From: Chrysomallon squamiferum
Taxonomy: Eukaryota; Mollusca; Gastropoda; Neomphalida; Peltospiridae
Assembly (NCBI GenBank): GCA_012295275.1
Contig: CM022672.1
Span: 19,473,394-19,537,393, forward strand
Direction of reading: 5' to 3'
DNA: 64,000 bases
The notes under the pieces were generated by a model. It was given only the letters and a program-made list of their open reading frames with translations. It made no database searches and was not told the DNA's origin. Shown here piece by piece: positions 15,743-28,976 of this stretch; within the stretch, counting starts at the first letter, position 1; each line of letters starts with the position of its first letter. The position numbers and the translations under genes were made by a program.

Positions 15743-15850
15743 CTTTGCTTGGAAGGGAATTCCATGCTCAAAAGCATCTTCATTGTGAAGTGGAATTCTG
15801 CTGTCGTAACCATCATCCGAAACCAAGTCGTATTGTTTTTTTGACGGCAT
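15743..15850 (-). CDS. NOS1AP (CAPON) first coding exon, partial gene
   Basis: This exon encodes the first 36 residues of carboxyl-terminal PDZ ligand of neuronal nitric oxide synthase, a cytoplasmic adaptor. In the known family an N-terminal phosphotyrosine-binding domain binds partners such as Dexras1, and the C-terminus binds the nNOS PDZ domain. Seen here: the protein starts [20 protein letters not shown], then has [11 protein letters not shown] and ends FQAK, matching the family N-terminus closely; the PTB domain would begin at the end of this exon. The ATG (15850-15848) has A at -3, with an in-frame TGA three codons upstream. The exon ends in phase 0 at a donor reading AAG|GTATAG. The remaining exons lie beyond the left edge. 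The alternative, an isolated pseudoexon, is unlikely because the frame is intact and the splice phase fits the family boundary. Confidence 0.92.
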
Positions 15851-16550
15851 TCTGTCTCAACTCGAGAAAGTTAGTGTTTAGAACAAGGATAAAACAGAGC
15901 TCTCATTTATGAACATTTTACACGCAACAAGTATTAAACTCATTGCTCCTGGAATTTCGAAATTTACCGTCATGAAAACTTCTTGTGTTCACGGCACCAT
16001 CAAAAGCGAAAAGCAGACGGCTTGGACAGAGTGCTTGGGGTTACAAAGTTTACCTGCTAAAAGCAGCTCCTCCAAAACACGAGACATAGAAAACTTGGCT
16101 CATCAACCGTTCTTGTGATAAAATCAACAAACAAGATGCACTCAAACAGCGCAGCTCGAGAGAGAAATCAGCAGTTTTAAAACGCTGCACTGTGTTATGC
16201 GTTGTGTGAAAAGTCGATTACGGCAGAGAATTCCTGCGTTACGCATGCAGACAACCCAGGATAGAATGCACGCGCTGTCAAAGTTAGGAGGGGAAACCCC
16301 AACTGGCATCTGCCAATCTCCGTGTTGTCAGGTCTTCCGATATAAATCCGGGAACTCGCATGTTAGTTAGAATTATCTTCGGCTGCAGATCGATGATGGT
16401 GACCAAAGTCGACCAATAAGTTCGCGCCTACTGATATAGCGAAACTTTTAAGATTTTTAGCAACCTTCCATTTTTCGCAAGCACTTCCGGACTTTTTCTC
16501 GTCACGTGATTTTTCTTTTTAACTTGCCGTTGGTTGTCTCAAGACTGTGT
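15851..16550 (-). promoter_or_regulatory. NOS1AP 5' UTR and probable promoter
   Basis: This segment upstream of the NOS1AP start codon is richer in GC and CpG and lacks microsatellites, unlike its surroundings. An ETS-type site (ACTTCCGG, 16483-16490; CCGGAAGT on the gene strand) lies just before an E-box-type decamer GTCACGTGAT (16501-16510). The pair would suit a TATA-less promoter. The transcription start is not known from sequence; the E-box decamer also occurs upstream of PRDX6 at 57699-57708. Confidence 0.5.
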
Positions 16551-17373
16551 TATTGTTGAGCGGGATAGCGAACTCTCGGGCACGGAGTTTGAAAGAACCG
16601 TTATTAATGTTTATCACATTACTGTAAACAGAATGGCATGCAACAGATGGGAACGCAAAGTCTTAGATATCAGTAATTTATTGTTTCAACGCATACCATA
16701 CACGATACGCTTTGAATGCTATATAACGATCACCGTGTACCATGTCTGTTTTACGGTTATAAACATTTTAACTGTAATAAAAACTTTTATTGTTCCGAAA
16801 TGTGGAATAATAAATAAACAAATAAATAAATGTTGAAAAAAAAAAAAACTGAAATATGAAACAATAATACATAAAGGAAGGTTATTAACATTTTGATTTT
16901 TTACAAATATTACCATTTTGATACGTGGGCCATGATTTATCTTAATTTGAAATATTAATTTCAACAAGACTCTTAATCTCTCTATCTTTCTCTCAAATCT
17001 CATAACATTTTTATTATTTTAATAAACTAGTAATGCTTTATGACAGTTAAGCTGATAATTCTGTTATTGCTTCTAAAACGTTTTCTTCTTCTTCTTCTTT
17101 TTTTTTTTTTTTTTTTTTTCTTCCAGCTTGATTAATTGGACAAAACGAAAGAAAAGAAACGATCGTCCGTTGGTGAAGCCAATATGTTGTGTGTGTCCTA
17201 AGGATTATGCATCAATAGCTGTTAAATACTCTTCAGTGAGCAACGTATTTATCATCTTTTTTAAATAGTTTTATTATTATCTTCTTCTCTGTAAATTATT
17301 CTTTTCGTTTCAAAAATACATCCCATTGTAAGCAGAATTCAGCCTACGACAGAATGGACTGACGTTTTGTTTA

Positions 17374-17377
<4 letters not shown>

Positions 17378-17444
<67 letters not shown>
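17378..17444. repeat. (GA)n microsatellite
   Basis: A pure GA array of 67 bases followed by a poly-T run, in the spacer. Confidence 0.97.
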
Positions 17445-17448
<4 letters not shown>

Positions 17449-17681
17449 TTTTTTTTTTTTTTGTTTTCCACTGGAAACTCATCGTGGATTAGTAAGATAA
17501 AGTTACACAAATACAGGCCTCATAGTCTGAAATTATTCATAAACTGCTTTTTATATTGGCTAAATAACAGCGAACATTCTAATGAAAGTACTCGCCTTTG
17601 GGAATATTTAAGGATTCTGTTTCTTTCAAATCAGTTTATTTAGATTTACGAAAACCAATATTGCATCATGCATTTTTTTTA

Positions 17682-17692
17682 AATAATAATAA

Positions 17693-17724
<32 letters not shown>

Positions 17725-17737
17725 GTAGTAGTAGTAT
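17682..17737. repeat. (AAT)n/(TAG)n compound trinucleotide array
   Basis: AAT units pass into TAG/GTA units with two interruptions, over about 56 bases. Confidence 0.93.
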
Positions 17738-18513
17738 TAATTAATTATTTTATTTTTTTTTATTTTTTTTAATCAAAAGTAGTTCCTTTAAATTACATAT
17801 TTATTTTTTATTTTTATTTTATTTTATTTTGTTATTCTTTTATAATAATTTCTAAAAATAAATAAATAATAAATACTATGTAAAAAAAAAAAAAAAAAAA
17901 GCATTTTCGTTTTAAATATTGTTAATACTATGTTCAGTAATTCGAAATAACTGTCTGAAGATATTTTTAAAAGACTTGTCAAACTGATTTTTTGTTCAAC
18001 TGAGTTAATAATTTTTTTTTTTTTCTTACTTGATTTTCAAACACCATTTAAAGCTGTTCAATCAATGTTGTTGAAATGGAGTCGTGGTAATGGGCATAGT
18101 TCAAAGCGAACGAGATGATGCCAACGTCGATGATGTGTAATAAATTTTGATGTGTGCTCTTTTCCATGGTTAATTTACGTTGTGTCTCTCGCTATGAAAG
18201 TAATGGTTATTTATAAATATACCTACATTTAGACCGTATACGTAAACACGTACACGAAGGTATACGTACGTACGAACTAATAAATTACGTCATATTCACA
18301 TATATACCATTATATACAGCGTGCATGTGTATGTGTCCACCTGTACAAACTCATAAAGTTATCTCATATACTCAAGCAGACTGAAATACACATATAAATC
18401 AAATAAAATAGATATGTACATACATATACATAAGTATAAATACACACACAGTCATACACACACACACACACACACACATCTATTACATTCCGGATTGGGG
18501 TTATTATGAAGGT

Positions 18514-18516
<3 letters not shown>

Positions 18517-18566
<50 letters not shown>
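18517..18566. repeat. (AAT)n microsatellite
   Basis: About 50 bases of AAT units. The open frames here (poly-Ile or poly-Leu) are artefacts. Confidence 0.95.
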
Positions 18567-18567
<1 letters not shown>

Positions 18568-20101
18568 GTGTAATGGGAAAATAAGAATGAAAAAAACCAA
18601 AAGAGAAACAAAAACACAGAAGACAAGGAAAGAAAACAGCAAAAAGGACAAAAAATAAATTTAGAAATACGACTATAAAAACAGTTCCACCCGAGTATTA
18701 TTTCGACTCCGTGGAAATCTTTACTATTAACTATCAGTATATGAAGAAGATGTGAGTAAGAAGCGTAGTATGTGAATTTACAAAAGCGACAAATTATTTC
18801 CCCCAAAAAACAGACACAACCGATAACAGGCTCAAATCTGAGTTGACTAGTTCACGGAACCAGTAATTACCGACGGAGCTAATGTTCTCGTGCTCGGAAC
18901 GGCTCGTTAAGTACGAACTTGCTACGTAGTTCCGTTCTACACTTCGGCGCTGTAAGTATATAGGCGCGTGCGTGATCAATTCAAATGTTGTAGAGAATGT
19001 CGCGGAATTGTTTTAACGTCCGCGATAAACTGGGTTATAGAATAAAAAGTTTTTTTTTTTTTGTTTGTTTGTACAGTAGATTGAGATCAATGGGAAAAGT
19101 CAATTTCTATATAAACAGCTAATAAGACTGCGAAGCCGTGTGAGCGGAACAAGTGACATCTTATTATCCCGGGTCGCACACTTCGGTTTGGATTGATTTC
19201 CTGTCGAAACTAACACCAACATTCGTCAATAACAGATGATAGAAAAAGAAATGCATTTTTCCACATTTTTATTCAATTTAATTTTTTTTTTTTTTTATTT
19301 TATTTTATTTTATTTTTTTTTTTTTTTAAATAGAGATTTTGAATTTTCAAATTTAATTTAAAATTAGACAAACGCCTAAACGGATAATGAAACTCTGACG
19401 CAGGTCCTTATTTAATATTAGCAAATTAGATTTTGTTTATCTTCCAGAATTTATTTTCACTAAAAAAGCTCAGACTTTAATGAATTTCAGATAGGAGATC
19501 CCATAATAAAATAAGACACAAAGTGAAAATAAACAAAATATAATAATAAATCATTATTTTTGTTTTTTTTAACCTGGTTCAGGCAGCGCGTTACATAACC
19601 GTAAAACTATCATGCAGTGATTGAAGATTAAGTAAATTCATTAAACAGAAGAAAAGAAAACAAAAACAAATATAAATCGATGGGGAAAATACATTTAAAA
19701 AAAAAAAAAAAAAAAAAAACAACAAAGGGGAGTAAAGCCTCCTCCCAGAGGTTTCTAAGTACGAAATTACGCATGTTTAAAAGTCACAGACACGCAATAA
19801 TTATGTTCGGTTGTTCGGTAAGTACTAAGTCAACACTGCGTAATGATAAACATTTGAAAATAGCTGGTATTAAGTGATTATAAATAGTGATTTTGTCTTC
19901 ATGGATGCGCTGTGCTGCAGGTATTGTCGTCGAGTTGCTTGGCTGTATCGACTATCGTGTTTGTCGTACATCAAATATTTACCTTCTCCAAGTTCGGTTG
20001 GGCGAATAACAATGAATTTAATGATGTGTATAACAGTGCTAGAAATAAATAATTCAAGCTTCTGTTTGTTTTGCAAGGTAAAGCACGAGCGATTTTATTT
20101 C

Positions 20102-20102
<1 letters not shown>

Positions 20103-20163
<61 letters not shown>

Positions 20164-20176
20164 CGATCGATCGATT
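20103..20176. repeat. (TC)n array joined to (GATC)4
   Basis: A 58-base TC array runs directly into GATCGATCGATCGATT. The two pure arrays abut without any unique base between them. Confidence 0.95.
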
Positions 20177-21194
20177 TAAATATTTATTAATTTGTGTTAT
20201 TGTAATTAATCTATGAAGAATTAATGTCTTGAATGTATATTTATATTAACTGTTATTAATGGTTTATGATATAGTCGCATCTAGTACTTAAACATTCTTT
20301 AATAGTAATTTTGGTAAAATTTAATTCACTTACTGTTTATATATTTGAAATAAAAAAATATTAACAACTCTGTATATAAGCTTGTTAATAATACAAATAT
20401 TAATGGAAGTAATGGTCAATAACGGGTCAGGCGATTAAACCTCTTACCATACAGAGCCGATAATGGGCATCTCTAAATCTCAAGATTTCTTGGGGTAAAA
20501 AAGGTGGAGATACAAGTATAGGCATCTGGCTTAAATTCAACCTAATTTTTGTCAAATTATTTATTTATTTATTTTTATAATTTTCTTTATTAACTCACTT
20601 CTTGTTTGAAAGTTACATCCATCACAATTATATATGGACTCCGTTTTCTGAATCTTGGTTCCACTATAAACCAATCTGTTACTTCGACAATAAAAAAACC
20701 CAACAAGAGAATATCGAATTCAGATCTTGTTAGGATAACAAAAGAATGAAAACGAAAGGTAAAACAGCCATCCGTTGATGATGGTTTCTTATATTCTTAT
20801 TGTCAACAGTTTGCACTGGCTGTCACACAGAAAATCTGATAAAAGGGGGAATTAGAAAAAATCATTAAATCAGTCTAGGCCACGTCGAAAACGTTTCAGT
20901 CCGTCGACCATTTCCACGTCACTATGAACAAGACGTTTTTCATCAGCTATTAATTTACAACTTCATTAAGACCGAGTTTTATATGATGTCGAGAAAAATT
21001 GGGTTCTTTACATTTGCGGTGCAAAATTGCTACGGCTTCAACGTGGATTTTCGCCATTAACGCGTCTTTCATACGACAGAATGATTTTATAACAATTCGT
21101 CTTAGTAACGGCGTCGATAAAGAGACAGAAGTGAATTGAATTAAAGTGAACACTTTGAAAGTGAACGATACACATTGTTTTATTTTCAACTTCT

Positions 21195-21233
<39 letters not shown>

Positions 21234-22446
21234 GTTGTTGTTGTTGTGGTTGTTGTTGTTGTTGATGCTGATGATGTTGCTGTTACTGAGGTGGTTGTGC
21301 TTGTTGTTCCTAATTAGGAAATAAATCATACAACAATCATCAGGCCTTTTACATTTTAATGAATATAGAATAACTCATCAGTAACAAAACATACGTCACA
21401 AAAATACGGACATTCAAAGTTACATTTTACAGTAAGGTAAATTAATTATTTTTAAAACTGAAAAGAAAGAAAAAATATGTAACATTCCGTGCCTGCAAAA
21501 TATCTTCTGCGATGATTAATCTGCCACTACGTCACGTTAGGGACACCTAATCTAATTTCTGACATTTTATTGCTGAAGATTTCTGTCATGATGGAGCCAA
21601 GGGACATAATCGGAATTCTCTGTCAGGAATTCGTTGGACGCGATCGTTTCCTAACCCAGACGCCGTACCCACATGAGAGCTATCAAAATCCCTTGTATCC
21701 AGAAATCAGCGAGTGGTACGTGTTGGTACCATAGTGAACATTCTTTTTTGTCTGCTGGGAGGTATAAATGAATGTAGTCTTGCTGTCAATCATTAAATAC
21801 AATTCGGTCATGGCTTCTTGCTTTTAAATTCAGATTTTTTTTTTTTTTTTTGTTTTTTTTTTCTTCTTTTTTTTTTTTTTTTTCTAGGTTTTGATAAATT
21901 AATTTTCCTTCTCGTAACAACAACAAATAATATCAACAACAACAACAACAAAAAAACAGCGATAATAATAGTAATGCATTGATTTCATAGAGGAAAACTA
22001 AGGAAAAACAATGATGGATGATAAAACCTTCGTTGCTCAATAACAACAAAATAAAAGAAAAAGAAAGAAAGATGATAAGAAGAAGAAGAAGGAGGAGCAG
22101 GAGGAAAGAAAGACTGCAAGAAAAAAAAAAATTCAAACAAGAAATAAAAAAAAGAACCAAGTTTTAGTCAGTCAGCATGGAAATTAGATTTTGTTCCTCT
22201 TCGTTTATTTCTGTTCCTTGATATCTGTCATTTATCTTTTATCCGCTGACTCAAGAAAAACATCTTCCGTATCTGCTGGATCAGGGATCTGTACCATCTC
22301 ATCAGTAATTTATTTATATCTCTTACTACAATAGTAATAACACTACTACTACTACTCTACTACTACAACTACTACTACTTATATGATTATTATTATTATT
22401 ATTATTCTCATCATCATCATCATTATTTATTTATTTTATTATTTTT

Positions 22447-22447
<1 letters not shown>

Positions 22448-22482
<35 letters not shown>
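22448..22482. repeat. Poly-T run (poly-A on minus strand)
   Basis: More than 30 T residues, next to ATT/TTTA repeats on the left. On the minus strand it lies about 25 bases downstream of the stop codon of the open frame at 22506-22829, like a retroposon tail, but no AATAAA precedes it. Confidence 0.85.
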
Positions 22483-22483
<1 letters not shown>

Positions 22484-22505
22484 GTAACTAGAATATTTCT
22501 CGTTG

Positions 22506-22829
22506 TTAGATCAGAAATTTATCATTATTTCGTAAAAAGATGCCAATCTTTAAAATTAATAAGTCGATTTTTTTATTCTCTCCCCTTTTCAACGGAAGAT
22601 ACAATGCTTCTGAACGATCGTACTTATCTATGAAATCGTTAGGAAATTGGAAGTCCCCATTTTGTGATTTATATTTAAGAAAAATATACATCAACTGGTT
22701 TATCTTTCTAACAGAGCTATCACCAGCTGCAGTTCCATTATGTTCACCTGACTGATCCATCGTTACAACTGCGTTTTCTATCGGCTCCAATCCCTTGACC
22801 AATATGTCACAGATAAATTTCCCATTCAT
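22506..22829 (-). other. Open frame of 107 codons, unrecognised
   Basis: This is the longest open frame in the spacer that is not a simple repeat. I do not recognise the product. It has normal amino-acid composition, no clear membrane segment and a hydrophobic tail near the C-terminus. An in-frame TAA lies about nine codons upstream of its ATG. The stop codon is followed within about 25 bases by a minus-strand poly-A of more than 30 residues, which suggests a retrotransposed fragment rather than an active gene. It could also be chance. Confidence 0.2.
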
Positions 22830-23298
22830 CCTTTGAAAGAAACTTCTACATTATTCTTCCGTATCGCTGACCTTTGCTTTGCCCGTTTCTTACAGTCCTG
22901 CTGCCGACCCCTCGCCAACTTAGAGATTTTCAAAATGCAGTAATTATATTCCCGCAATTCTAGCTTTTTTTGATTTCACGGTCAGTAAGGCAGACTTGAA
23001 AAGGCGTAAAGAGTTGTGTTACTTTGGAACCATAATGTCAAGTGAAGAATGAAAATAAATCACTTTTCTTTGACGCTGTCGTAACAGGAAATTGCAAATG
23101 TCTGCGACAGACGAAATGAAGAAACGTGTTTCTGCCTCGGGCTTTACAACGGCTTATATATTAGAAACTCGTCGACTGTCTTTCAGAACGTTTTGCTTGT
23201 GTTAGTACTAGCTGGTCGTGTAGTTTCTTCACGTTTTTGTTACGTGTTGTATGTTGGTGTTCGTGAGAATGTGGGTACTGCGCGCGCCACACTGGGAG

Positions 23299-23398
<100 letters not shown>

Positions 23399-23592
23399 GT
23401 TACAGATATTAAATTTTTTGTTATAAAAGAAAAATTAATGAGTCTGGGAGACGAACTACGTTCCCATGTTCGGTCGTTGTCATTAAAAGCAACCAAACAT
23501 GTTTTAAAAATAAAGCAGCTACTGTAATAAGAAAAATTAGTAAGAAATTTCTACTGCTTCTAATCTAATAATCTGTTTCTACGTTCACCGAG

Positions 23593-23626
<34 letters not shown>

Positions 23627-23647
23627 ATACCATTTTACCATTTCACG

Positions 23648-23994
23648 CAATGCCGGATTTATTGTGCTAGTCGCCCATAGGCTATAGAAATTTTACCGCC
23701 CCCTCTTCAAGCCCACTTAATCCCTTCCCACTTTGTTTATTATATAATATGAAATATATGATTTTTTTTATAACTTACGGAAAAGCGAATAAATTCTTAC
23801 TGAAAAAGCGCATACCTCAAAAAATATCAGTATTTTTACAAAATTTCTGTCCTATAGGTATTTACGCGCAGAACTTAGCATAAAGTCTCTAAAAAAGCGA
23901 CACTGACCAGTAACAATTTTCACAAACTGCCGCCCCTATCATCCTGCCGCCCTAAGCTCTAACCTAGAAAGCCTATATGGGAAATCAGGCCTTG
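23648..23994. mobile_element. Non-autonomous hAT-type element (MITE), 347 bp
   Basis: The element is flanked by a perfect 8-bp duplication, ATTTCACG, at 23640-23647 and 23995-24002. Its ends are imperfect inverted repeats: CAATGCCGGATTT on the left and the reverse complement of CAAGGCCTGATTT on the right, each followed inward by a CCCATA-AGGC motif. An 8-bp target duplication with short terminal inverted repeats is diagnostic of the hAT superfamily. No transposase frame is present. Its middle carries CCGCCCC-type blocks in otherwise AT-rich DNA. Confidence 0.88.
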
Positions 23995-24877
23995 ATTTCA
24001 CGGAATGTAAATGAAGCAGTAGCGTGCTGGTGGATGAACTGAAAATACTATGATCAACAATTGGGTTTGCGTTAACGCACTCCGAAAAAAAAGGTCTAAG
24101 TTCTTTGTCTTGTAAAATGTGCGCATTCATTTACGTCGGAGTGGCGTAATGAAAAGCGAAAATATCAGCGCTTCTCAACCGGCGACATTCAGTGAAAGCA
24201 AAACAGAGAGAGACAAGAAGCGTGGTTTACGTTTGGAATCGGTATATTTTGTTGACAAGCACGACCAAGAGACCGCGGTGAGAGAAATTCAAAGACGACG
24301 GACGAGTGTTTCTCTCCGAATAAGCCAGATTGATTTCTGCAAAGTGCTTGCTTAATGTTTACGTTTGCTTTAATTCCCATCTAAGAGCCGTCAGAGCTGT
24401 TGTGTTTTATTGAACTTTATAAGATCACCCTTTTAAAAGACAGTGTCGTCCATAAAACTTAATTTATTGCTTAACAATATTAACTAAGACGTTTCTCTCG
24501 CGGATTGTGTTCGTCTTAAGGGTCATGGCTTCTGATATAAATGACTCATTAGAATGAGTTTGTGAAAGCAGTTCATAAAGAGATCTGTTTATTTTTCTTC
24601 GGGGAATTGGCCATTTTTATTTATATAATTCCAGCTACTAGTTTCCGCCCATAACAGAGAAATAATAATGCTTTTAATATTATTAGCATCGCCTTTAATA
24701 TAACTAATAATATCATGAGAGATTTTAATCACTGATGCCTTGTTTGATCAAAATATTTTATTCTGTATCTGTCAAGTCTTTTTATATTTATCCAATCTTT
24801 CCATAGTCTTTCTGAATCACCTTAATTTCATTTCGCAAACACACACAATCATTTTATCGCGCATACACTCATAATAC

Positions 24878-24978
<101 letters not shown>

Positions 24979-27554
24979 ATATCTTTCACTTTCTCGTTCA
25001 TACACATACATAATCATTTTTCAAGAATTCCATCTGACTGGCAGACACAGCTATTCAATTATATTAAATGATCATCGTACAGAATATTTGTCAGTATCCG
25101 TGACAGTGACTGATGCGATTGTTTTGTTTATCGACTGACGAAATCATTTCGCTTAAAATATTTGTATCACTTAAATATATTGTAATGTGGATAGCGTAAG
25201 TCGAGTTAAACTATCGATATGGAAACTTGAGTCTGATACTTTTCTTAATTCAAGAAATAATTCAAAGACAAGGTATATCCTTTGTTTTAAATTTTACTAC
25301 AACAACAACTTTTACTACTACTATTACTGCTGCTACTACTAACACTACTAATAATAATAGTAATTATTTTTGAAGAAAATTAAATTAGAAATACGCAGAT
25401 CTTTGAAAGATAATGATAATTTTTTTTCTTCTTTCAGACGTTATTTTAGCAAGTCTTTCGACTCTTCGTTTATATTTTTTGAAAAAAAAAAAGAAGAAGA
25501 AAGTGTGACATATTATTTTCCATTTAGATATATCGAATTGTTGACGTATAAAAACATCATGGATATCGTTGCAAATGCACTTGCGTGTTCTTGGTTTCTT
25601 GCTTGAACGTGTTAAACGACTTACTTTATTGCAAGTCTGGTGATTCCATTGACCCAACTTTTAGCAGATAGTTAGCCCCCGAATGAAAAGACTGCGTTGA
25701 GCGACATCTAGTGGTCTTAATGTCATTGGAAAGTCATTTAGTCCCTTGATTCTCAACCTGTTAAGGCCAATTGAATTTCTTCATTTCCCTTTTGGCCTCT
25801 TGCTCGGAGGGGTCGCACAATCAGGCAAAAATGATGGTGCAAAGTGATGGAAGACGACTCCAGGTCGATAGCGGTAAAAGCGAAAACCGCGAGAAAGCGC
25901 GACGTTATTTATCTGATTCAGGACTCGGTTTTGTAGCGCGGTGACCGTCCATTTACAAAAGCAGCGCCTCGGCCGGGCTCTGTGTAATAATAGACTGGCT
26001 ATCGGGCGTCACGCTCGCCAAGTCGGTCTGTCTGACAACACTCAATTCCGCTTCGTGTTGATAGAAATCAAACATCATTAAACTTTCAATTTCGCCCGCC
26101 TTTAACACTGCAACTGCAACGATCTTTCTCACATATCTCGCAAATAAACTGGGTTTTTGGAGGGTTTTTTTTAAAGTCATTTGGCTGGAGGAATGGCTGG
26201 TGAAAACTGTGAAATCATTTTTTTTTTTTTTTTTTTTTTATTTTTTGTAAATTTTTTATAAATAGACTAATTTGTTGTTTTTTTTATTATTATTATTTTT
26301 TTTTTTTTTAGCTTTCAGACCATGGTCTCGAGAAAACACATAGACGTTATTACCATATTCAGAAAAAAAGAAAGAAAAAAATTAAAAATTAAAAAAAGAA
26401 AAAGAAGTCTGAATAATAATATTTATACATTGTCTGTTAACTACTTATACTACATAAACCTTCAAAACGTGTACATGAAATGCCCAGTATTTCGTCGTGT
26501 ATTAATGCACTTAACACATTCAAAATCTACGCTTACATTGCACCATATACATATAGATAGATAAGAAACCCGTTGCAATATTTTTCTGTTAGCAGCAAGA
26601 GATCTCTGTTACGTGCACCTTCCCAGAGAATGAACAATACAAACAAAAGTCTTTGATTAATCTTTTGAGGAAATTAGATGGTACTGAAACAAATACCAAA
26701 ATCATCATTTTTTTGTTGTTGTTGTAATTAATAACAAAATAAATTAAAGAAGGAATAATTAAATAAAGAAAATGTGTATGTTACGAGACTTTGGTCTGGG
26801 CAGAAATTGACCAATTGGTCGCATGTCGGAGTATAAGTGCCGGACTCCGATGAATTCTTGTTTCTTTTCCCGTAATCAAAATTTCAATAATTGCTTCAAG
26901 AGTCTGTTTTATCATTCTGAGTGAAATGTTTCCATTATAAATAATCCTTTCAACAGAGGAACAAACAGAAACCGAAAAGCTTAGACAGACATAGAAATAG
27001 ACTGATAGATGTACTATAGACAAATTTGCATATTTAAAAACAGGATGCTCTTGATCATGTAATTGAGCTTGAAGCTGAATGGGAAATAAGAACAGTGAAA
27101 AAAAAAATGAAAAAAAATTTCGAGACGTCTTTGATTCTAGGTCTGGTCTTGTATATGTGTATATACAATATATTTCGTTTCAGACGCTCATCTCCATCAG
27201 AAAATCGTTCCGCAACCAAAAGCAAACAAGATAATTAGCTCACAACACGATCATACTGAATACAGATGTTACTTTGCTTTGTATCTAATTGTAGATCTCG
27301 GCAATTACCACGCCACGACCGTGTTGGGCGCTGTCGTGTAATTGCGCCTTCAGCCCCAGCTTCAGCTAATACTTTGATTCCTATTCCAAACTCGACTCTG
27401 CAGCTGGACCGGACAAGATATCCCTCCAGTGTGTAACGCATCATTCGATTTTAACTGCGGCGACTTGACAAAGACCTGCAGGAAGAACACTGCGTGCAGA
27501 GGATTCGCGTGTAGGTGGTAACAGTTGTAAGACATTCGCACGCAAACATACACA

Positions 27555-27556
<2 letters not shown>

Positions 27557-27614
<58 letters not shown>
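27557..27614. repeat. (CA)n microsatellite
   Basis: A pure CA array of 58 bases, 43 bases before the TATG compound array. Confidence 0.97.
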
Positions 27615-27618
<4 letters not shown>

Positions 27619-27656
27619 CTATATATGTATCTGCCGTGCATGTTTTGTCCATTGTT

Positions 27657-27800
27657 TGTGTGTGTATGTATGTATGTATGTATGTATGTATGTATGTATG
27701 TATGTATGTATGTATGTATGTATGTGTATGTATGTATGTATGTATGTATGTATGTATGTATGTATGTATGTATGTATGTATGTATGTATGTATGTATGTA

Positions 27801-27853
<53 letters not shown>

Positions 27854-27854
27854 A
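27657..27854. repeat. Compound (TATG)n-(TG)n-(TATG)n array
   Basis: About 145 bases of TATG units (with one TG interruption near 27725), then about 32 bases of TG, then a few more TATG units. All long open frames over it are Tyr-Val-Cys-Met artefacts with no coding value. Confidence 0.97.
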
Positions 27855-28651
27855 TTTGCATGAATTTGCATGTTTACAAATTCAAACACTGCCCATCATT
27901 GCTTTATACGAGATAATGGTATTGGTTTTCTATATATGGGAAGGTGGTTATAATTATTATAAATATGTGTGTGCGTGTGTGCTTGCGTTTGTATGCATGT
28001 GTGTGTGTGCGCACGTGAGTGAGTGAGTGTGTGTGTGCGTGTGTGTGCGCACGTGAGTGAGTGTGTTGATAATCAGTAGTATTTAAACATCCGTTCATTC
28101 ATTTTCGTAAACGTACACACTAACATCATTCTCCCAAGAAAATTCCGTCGTATGCGATAAACAAGTCTTCGTATACTATAAAACGCCCATGCACAAAGGG
28201 AAGTTTATTTCACGGAAAATAGACCAGTTAGCAGTATCGATCCTTTGTTCCAACGCAGCTTCTGGCTAAATATACAACGACTCAGCTGAAGCCCTTACGT
28301 TAATTACGTTTTGTTTCAGATGCCCAAAGATATTTGGGAAAAATACAGGATCAAGTGTTTCCAAGCCTAAGCTCAGTGAAGACAGTCCTATATTAGATGG
28401 ATAATATCATCTGTTAAAGGCTGAAATGCGACTGTGTATCAGGAATGTTCTCAGATATGTCAAATGTTAACTTGCTGGCTGGCAGGATAATAGATTTCGA
28501 GTTTCTCAAGTCCAGCATTTAATGGATTAATTGGCGAGACTGTAGACTATTGTATTAATTTTCTGTCATCAAACCTTGAATTCTGGTGCGTCCAGAAGCC
28601 AAAAACGTCTACATATGGCATATTTTTACCCGTAAAAAAAAAAACAGTTTT

Positions 28652-28976
28652 GAAAATGGCGTAAGCATGATTATAATGTATTTTTTTTTAAACCTCATAC
28701 ATAGACATTTATCTGGTAGCTGTTATAAATAAAAATTAAACGGACAATTCCTCACTGGACAATTCCCTACTCCACATACACACACATTTATATATACACA
28801 CACAAACACACAGGCATACGCACATACGCACATACACATACACACAATCACACACACACACACACACACACAAAAACACCCACACAAGCAAATGTACACA
28901 TGTTATTAGATCTATATCATCATCATAATCATCATCACCATAATTAATATTATTATTATTATTATTATTATTACAG
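28652..28976 (+). repeat. Dispersed repeat, copy A of an inverted pair
   Basis: This segment matches 32388-32773 in reverse complement. Shared landmarks in order are GAAAATGGCG, CCTCATACATAGA, ATCTGGTAGCTGTTATA, GGACAATTCCTCACTGGACA, a CA/TG array, GTACACATGTTATTAGATCT, a CAT-rich stretch and a terminal ATT array. Just outside, at 29032-29077, the GGACAATTCC motif recurs in inverted orientation. It is a transposon or retroposon family that I do not recognise; no coding frame is visible. Confidence 0.85.

Noticed and set aside
24119-24355. Open frame of 78 codons in a CpG-richer block
   Set aside because: Composition looks protein-like, but I recognise no domain and see no convincing splice partner. 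A competing open frame overlaps it on the other strand.
25740-25820. TTGATTCTCAACCTGTTAAGGCC, similar to a hAT terminus
   Set aside because: No matching opposite end and no 8-bp duplication were found.
27557-27854. Regularly repeated blocks checked as a possible array of functional repeats
   Set aside because: The units are 2 or 4 bases long with no spacers. They are plain microsatellites, and the organism is a eukaryote.
27362-28026. Long open frames of up to 175 codons on both strands
   Set aside because: They are translations of CA, TG and TATG arrays (His-Thr or Tyr-Val-Cys-Met repeats), open in several frames at once.
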